The translations under genes and the position numbers were made by a program. From the NCBI GenBank assembly GCA_013398955.1, contig VWPU01010328.1:62001-126000 (forward strand): a stretch of DNA of 64,000 nt. The letters run 5' to 3'. Shown piece by piece: positions 1 through 12,900 of this stretch (position 1 is its first letter; every line of letters starts with the position of its first letter). The stretch comes from Callaeas wilsoni. Its lineage: Eukaryota; Chordata; Aves; Passeriformes; Callaeidae. The notes under the pieces are model-generated. The model saw only the letters and a program-made list of their open reading frames with translations. It had not been told where the DNA came from and searched no databases.

Positions 1-862
1 GAGCTGTTATTTAAACAATCCAGTTGTTAATAAGTGAAACCTTTTAGTCCTAATTGATGAAGAACCACAAGCCTGCAAGCCTCCCAGAGCTCTTCAATTA
101 TAGATACTGCCCCAGAACTGCTGAGAATGACTGAGCTGGTTCATGAGCTGCCACAGAGCTGCTCGTGTCCATCACTTCATACAGCTCTGACAGTGCCCCG
201 GTTTGTCAGTGCTGCCATGATTGGACCTTCCTTTAAAAACTCTGCAGAGGCAGATTCAGCTATAGCCAGTCAAAGGCTCTGAACTCTGAAGATTAAGGGC
301 TTTTGGTGCAGCTGTTTGCACCAATTCTGTGCTCTGTCCACTGCAGGCTTCCACCCCACCTCCCACCCGTCAGCTCACTGGCTCTGATGAAACCTGTCTG
401 ACTAACACTTTGCAGCCAAACTACCATCAAGTGTTTCCAGTTTGTTTCCTACATTTCCTGCAACTTCACCAATCTTTTCCCATGTGCTGAGTGCCGGACA
501 AGCCCAGAGATGCTTTGTTTCCACACCCAAGCTGAGCCAGGTCAGCATGGTCAGAGCCTAGGTACTTACTGCCTTTAGCCAGGCTAAGGAATCTTTTCTC
601 CTGAGATTTTTCTCTCTGCTGCAAGATAGCATGACTGTTAACTACCTTCCTGTGTGTAGCCATGAATAAAAAGCATGCAGAGAGGGACCACTGAGAGGTG
701 TGAGTGAACCCTTCCCACCTTGCAACACATTTAATAAGGAGTTAGCACACAGTTAGGCATGGGAATTCATCTAAGAGGCACCAACATCTGCTGAAGGCTC
801 TGAAATCCTCTGGTTCACTGTTTGGAAAACCTCTGGCTCTGCCAAATGAAACATTCAGAATG

Positions 863-902
863 TTAAGGTCCCTTCCAACCCAAACCATTCTGTGATTCTG
901 TG
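863..902 (+). mobile_element. CR1 LINE 3' terminal fragment
   Basis: About 40 bases matching the extreme CR1 3' end: AAGGTCCCTTCCAACCCAAA followed by the direct repeat ATTCTGTG ATTCTGTG. Confidence 0.8.
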
Positions 903-938
903 AAAATGGCTAAGGGATAACTACACTTTGGATACCAA

Positions 939-1062
939 AAGAAAAAAAAACAACAAAAAACCCCCAAAAAACCCCCACAAACAAAAACCAAGACCAAAAA
1001 TAAAGCAAAAGGAAAAAAAACAAACAGACAAAAAATTCCACAACAAACAAAAAAACCCCACC
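939..1062. repeat. A/C-rich low-complexity tract
   Basis: Almost only A and C on the plus strand, including A6C5A6C5 at about 955-976. It starts about 37 bases after the CR1 fragment ending at 902. Confidence 0.85.
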
Positions 1063-4000
1063 AGAACAAGATTCCTAGCCTGGATACAGCTCCTGGGCTC
1101 AAAGGCAGGAGGCTGGAAGCCGAGGTGAGGGGCAACACAGCAGCCAATTGCTTTTCTAAACAAATACTTAATGTGCCTGAGTCCCATCCGTGGATTTATC
1201 CAATTGGGTACACTCCTGCCAAACAACAAGAGCCTCATTAATCAGTTTTCTAACAGAAACACAGTGTCAAAAAAATTCTTCATGAAGCCCAAATCCCTGC
1301 ACATTCTCAGAGAGTCTACAATGCAAGCAAAGTCTCAAGGGTAGAAATCATCTCATGGTTTTAAATCCATGACTTTGACCCTCCTCTTTCTTCATAAGGA
1401 ATTAAACTTCCTGTCTTCTGATACAACTGTGTGCCTTCATTTTCAGACCTCTCATTTGTAACTTATGAAGATAAAAGAAGGATTAGAGGGAAGAGGGAAT
1501 TCTGAGGTGGTAAAACAGAGTCTGAACTGCTTCTCTATAGGAAGTCTATTCATTCTGCTGCCAGTGTCTTGCAAGGACTTCAGCTGTCTGCTCCTGAAGC
1601 CACCTAGACATCAATAAGCAGAGTGAGGAAGGGAATGCTACTTATTAATGCTTGGTTATGCATTTCTAGACTCAAAAGTAAGCCACACTCTGGGCAGGAG
1701 CCACAATGCTTCTTCCAGAGCAATCTCCTCGTGTCTGAGCTGCCAGCCCAGCCCAAGTGGCCAGACCCCCAAGGTAAAGGCAGCTAAAGGCATGCTGGCA
1801 AAAGACATCCTACAAGCCACTGCATGGGCAGGGCTGAGCTCTGCAGAGCACAGCTGCTGCGTGTATGGAAGGCAGAGGGATCCTGCATGCTGGTGGTCAC
1901 CTCTGTTCCTGCTCCTCAGAGCTGATGAGACAAGCTCACCTCTGAGACGTTCAAAGGGCACATGGGCACACACTTGACCCTTTCTCTGCTAGTGTCAGAC
2001 CTTTGTCTCCACAGCCACAGCTGGTTTACCTGCTCCAGTCTGTTCAGAACTCCTCAGTAAAGCTTTTATCTCTCCTGCAGACCCTTGCCTCCTGGGTTTG
2101 AGCTCTCTTCCCTGACTTTCAAGCTTTTCTTTCTGTGAGAACCGCTCAGGATAACTATTCTGCCGTGGGCAGTGGGGGTGTTAGTAGCTTCAACAGACTT
2201 AATCAATCACTAACAGTATTCAGGGCAGATTGTAAAAATACTTTTGCACATTTTCATGCCAGGGCCTTCCTATTGTTTCCATATGCAAGGAATATGCCAT
2301 AACATGCTCTTATTGGCATAGTGGGAGAGCATAGTGAATGAAATCCACACACACCCTCCCATCCTCTGAGGGTCACATCTTGGGTCTTGCTGCACTGTGC
2401 TGTCCCAGTTCCCCTCACATCTGTAGGCCAAGGGAATACTAGGCTGGAAAGCAGTGATACATCTCCTTCTGTAAACAGGTTTCCTCCAGCATAATGTCCA
2501 TCAAGTTTGGCTTCTCCACAGCTGCTTCTTCCTAACCAGGAATCAGCCTTTATAGCAAGCAATTTTGAAAAATGAAAAAAGGAAAACATAAAAAAAACCA
2601 CAACATGGAAGCCCTATGTAATACATGTTCTGTTTTTAATGAGGAAGCCTTTGAGGCAGCTTTGAAGCAGTTGTGCCAGAAGAATGTGTGCTGAAGCTCT
2701 TTGCCCTTGAGCTGTCACCTTACCAAACCTCCAGAGAGAGCAGGAAAAATTGGATTGGGGCTCAGAGAGGAGACTGTACAGAAAACATGGGATGCTGCAG
2801 CAGGCAGGAGCTAGGGTCAAAGTTATAGATCTGCCTTACATGGCTCTTCCACATCTTAGTCCCTTGAAGATTTGCCTCATACTTACTGCTGTGGGATCAT
2901 TCTACAGCAGCAGCAGAGTACAACGGGTGAAGTAAAGTCCAGCTTTCCAGATTGTATGGGTGAGGGAGGGCTGCAAAAGCCACTAGATTGTACCTGTAAA
3001 AGCACGACTGCTAGAGGCCAGGAGGATGTCCGTCCTCAAAAGCCTTTTGTTCGAAGAGCTTTTGTTGATGGAGACAGACAGCACAGGCGCTGTGGCAGAA
3101 GAGGGCTGGTGGCACCACAGTAGGGTGGCTAGGGAAACCCTAGCACTGAGGTGTTTGGCTAAAGGCTCCAGAAATGTCTGACCACTATATACACTTTACT
3201 CTTCAGCCCCTACACAAATGGTTCGTCCTGCCTGGGATTTTCACCATTCACCCTGACAGCATTCCCCTTGCTGCCAAGAGACCATACTTTTTTTCTCCTT
3301 CTTAATACATGAGCTCTCCTTTTCTGTTGTGTATGGGATGGGGGTTTGTCCCTTTTTTGCTTTCTTCACCACAACAGCAAAAACTCCTTCCTGCAAGTAG
3401 CACTGACCTGCTCAGCAGGACCAGTCCTCCCTTGCGGGGACGAGACAACCATGGTATAAAGAGAACCTGTGGTTTAAGTGGACTTCATGTTCCTGCAATC
3501 AGTCCAGCCTGAATAAGAGCCTCTGCAGCCCTGCACCAGCTCCACCAGCACTGAACCCCTACTCTAACATGCCAGCATATACAGTAATACAAGGAGGCAG
3601 GTCACCTAGGGACTTGGTCCTTTCGAGGCTGCATTTCTTCTCACACTGTTCACCTTGCTTAGGGATCAGCTGCCCTGGTGCCCCAGCCTCCGGCACTTGC
3701 TCACGCTGCTGCTGATAGAGCTGAGCGCTGTCACACAGCACAGCAGCCATGTCCCAAACTTGTTCACACCACTGCAGCGTGCAAAGCTGCAGACGGCAGA
3801 GCTGCCCTTACTTGATGCTTTGCAGCTGTGAAATCTACCAGCAGAGGAGATCTGTGTCATGTCGCAGCTATAGCAGCCTTTTTTGCAAGTGGATAATTAG
3901 ATTCTGCATTCTCTATCTCTGGGTCCTGCAGCCAGCTGCAGAAACTGCAGCGCACAAACTGCCCTGAGGACCTACGGAGAGGGGAAAGACACTCATCTCT

Positions 4001-6534
4001 GAGGAGGATGTAGGTCCACATAGGTACTGAAGGGCTCTGAGGTTGGCAAGGTCACTTGCATTCAGGAAAGAGCTGTGCTTTTGGATGGCTTGAACTCTGT
4101 GGGGGTGGTGATTTGGCTGCAGCGATAGCAGTGTGTCAGATGGGTGCAGAGCCGGGTCAGAGCCTGTGAGGCACACGGCAGTGAGGCAAAAAGAGAAAGA
4201 ACTGAAGTGTGCAAGTGGGGAATTCCAGACCCTTGTGAGGTGTAGGGAGGGAAGAGAGAAGGTGTAGAGGCTATGTGTGCAGAGGTAGGTCCAGCTCTCA
4301 AGACAGCCAGTCATTCACTGTGCCCCTTAAGCCACACAGCAGAGCTTCCTTTTGACCTAGGAAGAGAGTGGTGAGTGATTCCCCATGCCCAGACAGCTTT
4401 TGGGAGAGGGAGAGGTAGGTCACTGTCTTCTGCCTCTGTCACAAACATTAATTTCCTTGAGAAAAGTTAGACACAGAGATTTATAATGATCCTATGCCTT
4501 GAAGACTTGCAATTGTGTTTTGGATGACTGAAGCTTGCTCGAGATACTCAGCAGGCATGTCAGTGATACGAGATCCTGGACTGTAACATACAGTAAAAGA
4601 AATCAGTGTTCAACAAGGGATATGCGAAGCTGCCAAAAGAGGAAACTGATCTCTGGTCTTGCAAATGGAGTTTGCACATTTGTATTCCCAATTCCCATCA
4701 CACAACGGGGACCGTTTCAAAATGTGCAGACTGTGACACAGAGGAGCTCTCATCATTGCAGTGCCACATGGAGGACAGGTCACACAAATTTCTCTTCCTG
4801 GGAGAGAGAACAGGTGGAGGAAATGGTGTAAACCTCTGGCAAGTTAGGGATCACAGTGTCTTCGTGCCACTGTGCAGAGGACACCACATATTACAGCCTA
4901 CTGCAACCCTCCAGCTCATGAAAGCCATTCTGGAGGGCTCATATTTGATCCTCGCCGGGTTGGTCATGATAGCAAAGTTGTCCCATTTCCCGTTTCAGTT
5001 GTGTCTTGGAGATGATGTGTGCCAGTACGTGGACAGAGGTGAGATCTGGCAGGCTGAGAGGCAGTGGAGGCCTGCAATACAGATCTTGCCTAAAAATGCA
5101 CGGGCACTGAGAAGCACCGCAAGCTAGGTATCAATGCCAGGGTGTGCATGTCAGCAGGATTGCCATTCAGCAGTGAGTGCAAACGGCAAGGCAAAAGTTG
5201 TTAGAGGATTTTCTGCTCTGGATGAGAATGCCACTTGGGAAAGGTGCCCTGTTTCTGCCATAAACCAGCTAGCAGACTACAACATTGATGATCCCATTAG
5301 AGAATGTAGTAGGGAAATAAAACAGCATTATACAAATCTGAAGTATTTAAAAATTTTAAAAAGTGAGCTATCTGAAATATAATTAATGCTCAAAAATAGC
5401 AGAAGGGGACTTGACCACTTGACCTTGGAATCACCATGAGTACCTTGTAATGGCAGCGAGGACTGTGCTTCTGATGGGCAGAATCAGATGACTGCCGGGC
5501 CTGAGCTGGCTTGTTTTTTAAAATTAACTCTCAGCCGAGATGTGTCTGTAGCAGTGGCCACAACAGCACAGCAATTGTGAAAAATAAATGTATTAACACT
5601 CTAGCTGACAACTGCTTAAGGTTACTTACTGCCCAGACCGAAGCACAAGCTAACGCTGCAGGAACAAATACACACATAATTAAAAAAGCCGTGGTAAATA
5701 GGGCAGGGACACAGCGGTGGCTAGAGTGCCTTGCACTAAAGCAGAGACAACCTCAGCACAGCAGAACAGCGTCGAGGCACAACGGCTCTGCGTCGTGCAT
5801 GCTAGAAAACCATTGGAGAGAAATGTTGTTCTCAGCAGAAAGAAATGTAAAATGAGTTAACTAAATGTCTCTGAAGGACAAAGCCCTGCTGATGATTTAA
5901 ATAGCTGTTTTGAAACCAGCCTTTACCACAAACTGGTTTGTGATTGACAGAAAGAAAGGAACAAAGAAGCAAAGGAAACATGACAGATCAAGCCAAGCAC
6001 ATCTACATCACAGCAAGCACTTCTTTTGATAAAAATAATTTTCTGAAATGGCCTCCCAGGGGGTCCATGTAGCAAAACTAAGCCTAACATCTTTGCCTTT
6101 ACCAAGACAAATTACAGAAGTAGAGTTTGTAGTAGGCAGCCTCACCTGGGTGTAGTTTACAGAATGAGTTGCCAGTGAAGACATTACTGCTTAACCTGGG
6201 ATGTTACACAGAGAAATAGAACTCCCTTTGGCACCCACCAAAAGGATTACGGCTGTATTTTCTAAAATTCCTTATTTCCTTTTTTTTTCTCATCAATGGA
6301 ACTTTATGCATTTTTCTCTGCTGCATGCCAAGATAAGACTGTGTAATGGAGCATAAACAAACAAATGAATAAGATTATTTAAAAAGAACTGCTGTGAAAA
6401 AAGCAGTTAAAAATCCTGGAAAGATATTAGTAATGGGGGAAAAATCTGCTAAAATACAGGACTATAAATAATGGGTAAAGTAGTATTTACACAAGGTCTT
6501 TATGCTTTGTTGCAGCTGAGTTGCTGCAAATGAA

Positions 6535-6942
6535 CTCCTCATATAAGGAAAGGCTGAGATTGCTGTGACTGTTGACCCTGGAGAAGAGAAGGCTCAGGGC
6601 CATCTTGTCAATGTGCACAAGTGGCTGAAAGGGGAGTGCAAAGAAGATGGAGCCAGGCTCTTCTCGGTGGTGCACATGGACCAGAGGCAGTGGGTGAGAA
6701 CTGAAACACAGGAAGTTTCCTCTGAACACAAGGAGACACTTCTTCACCGTGAGGGCAACTGAGCATTGGCACAGGTTTCCCAGAGAGGCTGCAGCATCTT
6801 CATTCTTGAAGGTACTCAAAAGCCATCTGGGTGTGGTCCAGAACAACTGGCTCAAGGTGCTCCTTGGCGCCACTTGATCAGTGAGGCTGGACGAAATGAC
6901 CGCCGAGGTCCCTTCCTACCTCAGACATTCTGTGCTTCTGTG
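6535..6942 (+). mobile_element. CR1 LINE 3' fragment
   Basis: The plus strand runs from CTCCTCATATAAGGAAAGGC through GAAGAGAAGGCTCAGGGCC, the noncoding 3' region, to GTCCCTTCCTACCTCAGAC and the terminal CTGTGCTTCTGTG. It is a 5'-truncated copy of about 408 bases, oriented opposite to GRIN2B. It contains no intact ORF. Confidence 0.88.
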
Positions 6943-9900
6943 AACCTAACTGGCAAGAGGAAAAGCCTTGGAGACATAAAAGAAGATGCCAAAGATTGCT
7001 CTTTGAAGATTGACAGTCCAAGGTGTTAGCTAGTGTGAGATCACAGAGAAGGGGCTGTTGAAAAGGCTGTCAATCTATGGCATGAACAAAAATCCTAAAG
7101 ACAAATTGGCAAAGGATTCGTAATGTTCCTAGAGGTTACTGATTGTCCATGGTCCAGACACTGTTCAGATTGAATGAAATGGGAAAAAACTTTTCTCATT
7201 TCTATGAAGCAAGCTTTGCGCAGCAAGGAATGAGAGTTAATAAAAGTAAAAAATTGCGGGGGTTTTGTACCAAGTTTTGGGTGCATTCCTAATAGGTAGT
7301 GATTCATTTGTGTGTTCCTCTTTGATGTGTCATTCCAAGCACACCATCAATGCAGAGTCAAATAGGGTAAACGAGAAATCCATACAAATGACAAGAGTGC
7401 TGGATAGATGAAGTCCTATTGGATTCAAACGATCTGTCTTAGCACAGAACAAAATATCTGACAGCACATTATGAGATTCACCATTTCAGAGATTCTTGAA
7501 CAGGAATTCTGCCATCCTCTAAAAAGTTTTTGGATCCAAGGTTAATTAATACTGAAGTTGCTACAAAATAAACCTATGTGCCAGAAGACACAGAAGACCT
7601 CTCTAAAAAGAGGGTCAAACTGTTACTTGCTAGAGAAATGAGAAAGAATTAGATGTGTCATAACCACTAAATGAGACCATGTGGCAAAAGTGACCATGAC
7701 ATGTTTGTATAAAGACAAATTACATCAACAGAGTTCGAAATAGAAGGCTGTGCATGAGTCTAGTTTAAAATACAGCCTGCCAGTGATGAAATCACAGCAT
7801 GATCGAAGGTCCAAGGGTAGGGCAAATCGATCTTGAAAGAAATGAGAAAGGCTGACTGGTAAAACACCTCTGCCACCCACATCTAGGTTGCATGTCCGTG
7901 TTGTCCCTCAGAAGTATCCCCTGAGAGAAACAGAAGATTGCACCTCCTTTCCCAGGACTCAAACAATGTCAGTAATGCTGCTGTGTGTCTGCAGAACTAG
8001 CTCAGTCCTTCATGGCATGAAATGAGGTTCTCCGCCTACCAGAAACAACCCAGTGGCCCAAGTGCTCAGAAAGAACAAGTTTGGTAAACCAGGAATCGTT
8101 TGCTGATCAGAATAATCCCCTTTTCCCACTGTCTAGATTTTGTTTGCTAGACTGAAATTCTCTCTAGTAGTATTTTTGATTACAGGCTTGATATGCTCCT
8201 AGGTGTTTTAATAAAATAACAGAATGTCACATTACCAAAAAGGAACCAGAATGTGTATCACTGAGGAATCACTTATACTCCCATAATACAGTGGGAAAAC
8301 AGTCTGGTGAAAACAGATTTTTCAGGCACACAGGTATTTCCTCATGTTTGAAAGCAGCAAAGTTGAAAGGCTGGTATGTTTCAAGGCCCCTTTGCACCCC
8401 CTCTACAGGATTAAGAAAAGCTAAGACTTCTCCCTCTATCAGTTCTGCCTCCTGCACATCCATAGACCCCTCACTTTTATAGCTGAGTGACTGGATCACC
8501 TGTGTACATGGCAGATACAAGTGGTCATCAGGCCAGGTGTGTTTGCACTGTCCCTGCTGCAGCTCTCCTTGAGCAGACACACAAACCTGCTTCGCCATCC
8601 TTGCAGCCACAAGGACACAGGAGAGCATGGAACTGGCTCATGTTCCTTCTGTGCCTGTCACAAGTCCCTCCCAGTGTTTCCATTTAGGACTCCTCAGCAT
8701 TTAACAAAGCAAAGCAGCTGAAGTCTAGGTGTAAGAACAGTACAGGAGTGCAAGCAAAATGCCTAAATTCATCCAAATCGGAAATGCAGCTCTAGCACTT
8801 ACCAGCTGATCACATATATACCCTGCCAGGAGGATAGATCCCATGTTACTCCCAAGAGCAAGGAATTCCCATACAGAGCTGCCTCTAGCTGCTAACCCAC
8901 TCTGTGAGTTTGCTTTTGTTTTGGGATTAATTTCCAAGAGTGCCTATGTGGTTTTGTATGGCTGTTTGTTTCTAAAAACATTTAGCCACCCTTTTGAGTT
9001 CTGCTTTTCTTCCACTGGAAGATAAAAGCCTCACTAGAGACTGAGTCCCCACTGAAGTACTTACAAATGGGATGTAGGTGGCTAAAACATATTATTTTAT
9101 TTCAAGAGGCTCACACTGTGTTTTTACTGTGGCACACCTTTGGAGACAGCCTCAGCACATAGCAAAGTCCCCACCTGCTAGCTCCTGCATGAGCACAGAC
9201 AAGAGCTCGTCCCTGCTGCATGAGTCCTGCACACCAGACATGGTGAAAAGCTGCTGGCACAGCAAGACTGCCAGAGGAGACATAGCCCACTAGCTGGGGA
9301 AGAGGCAGGAGAGCCAACATAGGGGACCCAGAGTGGAGATTCCCTTCTCAAGCCTTGCACCTGTGCCCTGGCAGCTGCTCTGCTTTCCTGACCACTCAGC
9401 AGAAGGATAACCTGTGGTTATGGCACACCCACTGCCTAGCCCCTCTCAAGGACTTGTTTAACCATCACAGGAAGAGAAGTCTGAGCCTAGAGAGATTCTT
9501 AGAGTAAGATGGAGGGGAGAAGGAGCAGATAAACTCTGCTCCAGCTACCTTTCTTCCCTCTTCATGGCTTACCTAACCATGGAGGGTCCTTGCTGGGTGG
9601 TCCAGCACCAAAGGGTACCTACAGCATCCTCTTGTTAATGTCAACAGTGACAGAATCACATTACAGACATTGACTGTCTCCACTCAAGGATTTATGGTGA
9701 AAAAGCAGTAACACGGGTGCCGTTCGTGTTGCATGCAGGTACCAACAGTCAGCATTCTTTAGGTGGCTGCTTTAGACTCATCCTCCTCATCTCAATGCAC
9801 CTGAGTGATCCCTCAGAGAGGAGAGCCTCCTTCTTCTGCAGCTTGTCTTTCCTGTGGCCTAAGACACACCAACAGGAGAGGCAGTAGTTCTTCTTCCCTA

Positions 9901-12900
9901 CCTGAGCTCTACACTATCTGTAATTGGATAATCCTCTAATGTCTTCCTCTCCCTACTAGATTAATTTATGCTTTTAATTTTGCACTTGGTAAATTTCAAC
10001 CAAGTTCTTGTTGGGGCACAACACTCCTACATTAATGTCTAATCTGTAAATTTACTATTTCTTGTGCTGTACTGTGACCGTGGTTTAGGTCTGGACAAGT
10101 GGGAATTGATGAATTTGTTCCTCCCTGAGGGGTGTTTTGAGCTATAAGAACTCCAGCCAGCTGGAGTGATGTGGAAAAGAGCTGCAAATCCCTCTAAGGG
10201 CATTGCCCAGGAGCCTTGCTGTTAACAAATACCTGCCTGGCTTTCCACAAAATCTGTTACATTATATATATTTGATGTACGCAAAAAGAACAAATCCCAG
10301 GGACTGATTAATTGCAGGGTGAGAAATGTGAGTGCCTTTAATCTATAAAAAGGAGAAGCATATAGCCTTTAAGACTTCCTCTCTTGTACCAGGCTGACTT
10401 GGATTGTCTGTTGGCCTGTTCTTGATCATTCGTCATGGACCTGTTTATTACCTACACTTTGGTCTCCAGCATCCCTAGTCTCACCATGCATCAGCTTCCT
10501 GCTCATCCCCTGACAGCTCCCCAGCCCTGGCTTTGGATCATTTGAATTGCCCTTCACTAGACCTCTATGATTTCTGCACTCCTCATTAATTACACCGTTC
10601 CTCTCTTCCCTCCTGTGTTTATTCTTCTATTTGTATCGGCACACCTCTGCTTGTTTTACAACCACCTGGCAACACAGGATGACAGAGTGTTGGAACAGCT
10701 TAGTTGGTGAGGGCTGAATAGCCGTCAAAATGCCATGTGAGTTACACAGGCGCTGCTGACTGAGGAATTGGCTCAGACATTCAGTCACCTAGTACAGCAC
10801 ACATTCACATTGCCTTTTGACTGAGCTGAGCGAGGCGAGAGGCTCGCCTGGCCACAAACATCACCACCACACATCCGTGTGGGTGTGAGCAGAGCAGCAG
10901 AAACATTGGGCACATGAAGAGAAAAGCTACAGCCTCCTTCCCAATGTGATGCATACAGAGAAGGAGACAGGGCTTGGGAGAGAAGCTTAAAGTTGTTTGT
11001 TCCCAGTACCAGCAGTGACATCACTGTCAAACTTGTTCTCAACACTGTCCACAGGCTAAGGAAGCCAGCCATGGACACTATTTCTGCACTCTTCAGCCCT
11101 ACTGAATAACCCTCCCTCACACATCTGCCCGGTGGTGGGATCTGCTGTGCCATTGGTAACACCGTCCACAAGCTGAACATCAAGTCTGAGTACCTACTGG
11201 GCTTGCAAAGGGGTCACTGGCAGTTCTGCTGGCTTAAACTCATATCCTATGCAAGGGGACATGTATGCAGAAATCATTTTACTCACCACTAGCATACAAC
11301 TACCTCCCACAGCCATTGCTAGTCAGGTACTCAGGCTGTCACAACCTGGCATCAGAGATGAAAAGAAGGATGTACAGAAGGACACATCTAATTGCTTTGG
11401 GAGATCACCCTTACAGCTCAAGCAAACACCACTTTCTGGGCATGTGTCATTTGCAGTCAAACAAAGCATCTCCTCAGTAGAAAATGTTTAACGCTATCTC
11501 ACATGCAGCAAATATGCTAATGTAAACAGTTTCTGTGTTGGCTACATAAACTACACAGCACCTTGCTGAACGGAGTGGGGCAGAGCACCTTTGCCATGCC
11601 CGAGCTGCTGCGTTCCTCCGATCATATGAATGGGTTAAAGTAGGCAGTTCCCCATGGCAGGGCTCAAGTAAGAAAAAAGGCACAACAGCCCTTCAGTCAG
11701 GCACTAAAACAAGGATTTTTGGTAATTTTGGGACAATCATTTTCCTCCACATTATTAAGTAAAGAATATTTCTGCAAAGAATAGGTATCATCTCACAGAA
11801 TAATCTTTTTCTGATTGCATCTCCTGAGCTCAGACATATCCAAATGCATATGCAGTTCTGAGTATATGTCTGATTACTGAATAAAGAGCAGCATTCAGAT
11901 AGCTGGTGCAAGGAACACTCTGCAGTAATAGGCACTCAGTCTTTGGGAGATTTGGATAGTTCAGGGTATTTTCAATATATGGATGCTCAATCTTTTTTGT
12001 TTTCTTGGCAGGATATTATTGCATATAGCCCCATATAGCACATCGCACGATCATGCAATAATTTAAGCAAAGTGAATTACAGCTTTTGTTGGCAGAACGA
12101 TACAGAAGATAAAAAGAGGGATATAAATATGCATGCATACATATATATAAAGGAGACACAAAATTTAAGAAGTCAAAGGAGGAAAAAAAAAAGAAGTTGG
12201 TGGTTTGAAGCTGTAGTTGGGAAAAGATTAAAAATCCATCCACACTCATTCAAAATTACAGGTAGAACTTTTAGATAAGAAGAAATTAATTATACAAGCT
12301 GGCACTGGGCCAGGACACTGTCCTTTTCTATACTACACAACGTTATCATGTTTGAACATGCTTGTAGCAAATTGAGTCACAGGACACAAAGCTGAGCACA
12401 ACTTTCCTCTGAGAGCAGGAACAAGCCAGCACAGCCCCCTCCGGGTCACCCTGGTCCTATTGTCATGGGACATCATGCTTTTGAATGCTATTTTTCTAGG
12501 GCCCTGCTAAATCAGTCAGGATCCGATCTCTGACTGAACACAGCATTCAAGTACAAGGCACCACTGTCCTTCATGCTCCTGTAGCCATTTGTGCTAATGT
12601 TACACCAGCTGAGAAGAGGGCTCACCAGGATTTAGATACGGAAACACCCTTGTGCAGCTCATGCCACAGAGCAATTCACAGGGACCTGTAGGGTCTCTAC
12701 TTGTACAGTGCTTTATTTACAACTCATGTGGCAGAAAATGGGGGGACAAGAGGGGAAACACAACATTGCAGCTGACTGACCATCTCATTCTTCTTTTTCA
12801 CTCCTGACTGAAAGCAGTGAGTACTTCTTACACCAATCAATCTTCCTGCAGGATCTTAGTTTGCCTCTCCCAATGAGGCTTTATCCTATGCAAGGCACCG

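Noticed and set aside
4606..5127. A 173-codon plus-strand open frame with a few Cys pairs
   Set aside because: No known family recognised and no neighbouring exon or retrotransposon context. Length is within what chance allows in 17 kb of two-strand noncoding DNA.
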